Shown in pieces: positions 13,884 through 15,492 of a stretch of DNA of 15,492 nucleotides. The stretch spans positions 1 through 15,492 of the forward strand of contig CAZLFD010000036.1 of NCBI GenBank assembly GCA_964558715.1, given 5' to 3'. Position 1 is the stretch's first letter, and every line of letters starts with the position of its first letter. The DNA is from JBGSOV01 sp964558715. GTDB taxonomy: Bacteria > Patescibacteriota > Gracilibacteria > CAIRYL01 > GCA-016699755. The position numbers and the translations under genes were made by a program. The notes beneath the pieces are model-generated. The model made no database searches. It was not told the origin of the DNA and was given only the letters and a program-made list of their open reading frames with translations.

Positions 13884-15365
13884 TTACGGTTGATACTTAA
13901 GCGGAATAACGGTGTCTTCCGGCAATTCATCGAGCGGCAAATACTGCAGCGGATTCACGTGACTGCCGTTTTTAAAGACTTCAAAATGCAGATGCGCCCC
14001 GGTGGTCATCCAGCCGGCGCCAATGGTTCCGGGTGTGCCTCCGCTAAGGGCGATCGGCGTACCCTTCGCCACCAACTCCCCTTCTTCAACCAGAAATTCA
14101 GAAACGTGTCCGTACACCGTCATCAGGTTGTCACGATGCGCGAGAATCAATGAACTGTAGCCCATACCGTTATCGGTGACCTTGTAGACATAGCCAAGCG
14201 CCGGCGCACGGATCTCGGTACCTTGCGGCGCAGGAATATCGATAGCTTGATGCGTGACATGAAAGATGTCTTCATATTCATCGTCGTGAAAATAAGCCGA
14301 AATGCCCCTGAGCGGTTCGACTGGCCAATCGAAAATGGCGCTGCTTGCGGAATCTTCTGCTAAAAAGCTTTCGCCGATAGCGTATAGATCTTGTTCGCCA
14401 GTTTGCTGCGCACGTTGTTGCTGTAAGCGGCGGCTTTCTTCGTCGAGAAGGCGCATGGTTTCTTGCACGCTTTCACGGTCATTGAGCAGCAGTGAGATCT
14501 GCATCGCACTGTTGAACATCTGCTGTTTACTTTCTTCAAGCAATTTTTGATATTCCTCTTCGTTGTCTTGCACGGCTGCCAGCAGGGCTTTTTTGGCGGC
14601 AGTCTGCTCGGTCAGTTTTTTCTGCTCGATGTCTTTTTGGGTATGCAGCTGATTCAGGCGCACGTTTTCTTCGTTGACGAGGCGCATCACTTTTTCGATC
14701 TCTCGCTCTGCCGCCTCGATATCGTGAAATATCTGCCGACCCACACTCTCGAGTGCGGTGATTTGCTCTTCTTCCCAGAGGTTTTTCGAAAACGTCTCGT
14801 CTGACAGAATCAAGCGCAGCATCGTACGGGTATCATCAGAAATGCCAAAGTCTTCATTCTCTTGCTGCAATAGCGCAAAAAAAGCGAGTATCTCATTTTG
14901 CTGCACTTCTTTTTCGGCCTCCAGACGGTCGGCTTCTTCCATCAGGTATTGCAGATCGGCAACCCGCTTAAGGATTTGGATCTTGATCACATCTAGCTCT
15001 TGCTTGGCAGAAGTGAGTGATTGCTCCAAAATTTGCACTTGCCCGTTCAGGGTCGTGATTTTACGGCGCGACTCACGGATATTATTTTCGGCCTTAGTAT
15101 TCGATTCTTTGTAGGTGTCGAATTCGGTCAGTTCGGTTTCTATCCGCTGCATAATGCGCGACAGGCGCTGCTTGTGAGTACCTTCGTCTTGTGAAAACAG
15201 CTCGCCCAGCGAATCGCGATACAGCTCGAATTCTTGCTCAATACGGCGCAGTTCAGCATCTTTTCGTTGCATTGCCGAGTCGATATCGCCCCGAGCTATC
15301 GGATACGCCACCAAAGTGAACGCTAATACGGTTACACCGATGATGATTCTGCGCGCAAACGGCAT
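13884..15365 (-). CDS. M23 (LytM-type) murein endopeptidase with long coiled coil
   Basis: A 493-residue exported peptidase. A basic N-terminus and hydrophobic stretch (RRIIIGVTVLAFTLVAYPIA) form a signal peptide or membrane anchor. Residues about 28-325 are heptad-rich coiled coil like that of EnvC and PcsB-type proteins. The LytM domain (about 345-475) keeps its full zinc and catalytic set: H372 and D376 in HQAID, H420 in VYGH, and H458/H460 in GAHLHFEVF. Unlike EnvC, which lacks catalytic residues and only activates amidases, this enzyme should be active. M23 enzymes cut peptide bonds in peptidoglycan stems or bridges. It is the first gene of the operon, 18 bases ahead of the Ig-like protein gene, and has a candidate promoter with a perfect -10 box. 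It may remodel the wall to let the downstream surface proteins through. Confidence 0.94.
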   Translation of the reverse strand: MPFARRIIIGVTVLAFTLVAYPIARGDIDSAMQRKDAELRRIEQEFELYRDSLGELFSQDEGTHKQRLSRIMQRIETELTEFDTYKESNTKAENNIRESRRKITTLNGQVQILEQSLTSAKQELDVIKIQILKRVADLQYLMEEADRLEAEKEVQQNEILAFFALLQQENEDFGISDDTRTMLRLILSDETFSKNLWEEEQITALESVGRQIFHDIEAAEREIEKVMRLVNEENVRLNQLHTQKDIEQKKLTEQTAAKKALLAAVQDNEEEYQKLLEESKQQMFNSAMQISLLLNDRESVQETMRLLDEESRRLQQQRAQQTGEQDLYAIGESFLAEDSASSAIFDWPVEPLRGISAYFHDDEYEDIFHVTHQAIDIPAPQGTEIRAPALGYVYKVTDNGMGYSSLILAHRDNLMTVYGHVSEFLVEEGELVAKGTPIALSGGTPGTIGAGWMTTGAHLHFEVFKNGSHVNPLQYLPLDELPEDTVIPLKYQP

Positions 15366-15393
15366 CTGTTTTTGGTGTTATAAATATCATTTT

Positions 15394-15422
15394 ATTATAG
15401 TAAAAATTACGCATAAAAGCAA
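15394..15422 (-). promoter_or_regulatory. Candidate sigma-70 promoter of the four-gene surface operon
   Basis: On the minus strand TTGCTT (15422-15417) is followed after exactly 17 bases by a perfect TATAAT (15399-15394). The -35 matches only its TTG, but the spacing and -10 are ideal and the surrounding DNA is A+T-rich. Transcription would begin near 15387, about 22 bases before the peptidase ATG at 15365. The following genes have gaps of 18, -4 and 8 bases, so one transcript to 8912 is likely. Confidence 0.6.
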
Positions 15423-15492
15423 TGGATTATCGGGGTTGCTCTCTTCTAAGCCCCAATTCCCGTGACACTTTTCTTTCACTCACAAAGAATGG

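Overview
The window looks like bacterial chromosome from a monoderm-type, surface-protein-rich organism. Six of the ten genes encode exported or membrane-anchored proteins built from PKD, cohesin-like, Ig-like and FnIII-like modules or of unknown type. Start codons are often non-ATG, Shine-Dalgarno sites are mostly absent, and short palindromic repeats sit in the gaps. This style is what I would expect from a Patescibacteria/CPR lineage such as Peregrinibacteria, but that is an inference; no rRNA or marker gene is present to confirm it. A TGA stop that overlaps the next ATG (12036-12039) argues for the standard bacterial code rather than the TGA-as-glycine code of Gracilibacteria/SR1.

Layout. 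Bases 3-497 (+) hold the 3' end of an AT-rich TPR gene made of nearly identical 102-bp repeats. Bases 700-1320 (+) encode an NfsB-like nitroreductase. Everything else is on the minus strand and converges on it. Read in the direction of transcription (right to left) the minus strand carries: (i) a four-gene surface operon, 15365 to 8912, made of an M23 murein endopeptidase with a long coiled coil, a secreted multi-domain Ig-like protein with a dockerin-like tail, a cohesin-like lipoprotein, and a large two-cohesin protein with a membrane-spanning, Arg-rich C-terminus; (ii) an MsbA/NdvA-type ABC exporter (8729-6978) with its own candidate promoter and an overlapping palindrome; (iii) a secreted protein of unknown function (6587-5439) ending in a clear intrinsic terminator; (iv) a three-TM protein with six PKD-like domains outside the membrane (5209-3002); (v) a small cluster of a 31-residue membrane peptide, a PrxQ/Bcp peroxiredoxin and a secreted protein with five CX11C repeats (2934-1459).

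How the genes may work together. The first operon combines wall cleavage or remodelling (M23), a lipoprotein and a TM-anchored protein with cohesin folds, and a secreted protein whose last about 28 residues resemble half a dockerin. This suggests a small cell-surface scaffold, and it is the best candidate here for an undescribed system. The second point of interest is the peptide/peroxiredoxin/CX11C cluster, which puts a thiol peroxidase next to a ten-cysteine exported protein. Neither proposal is proven by sequence reading alone. No tRNA, rRNA, CRISPR array, insertion sequence or integrase was recognised.
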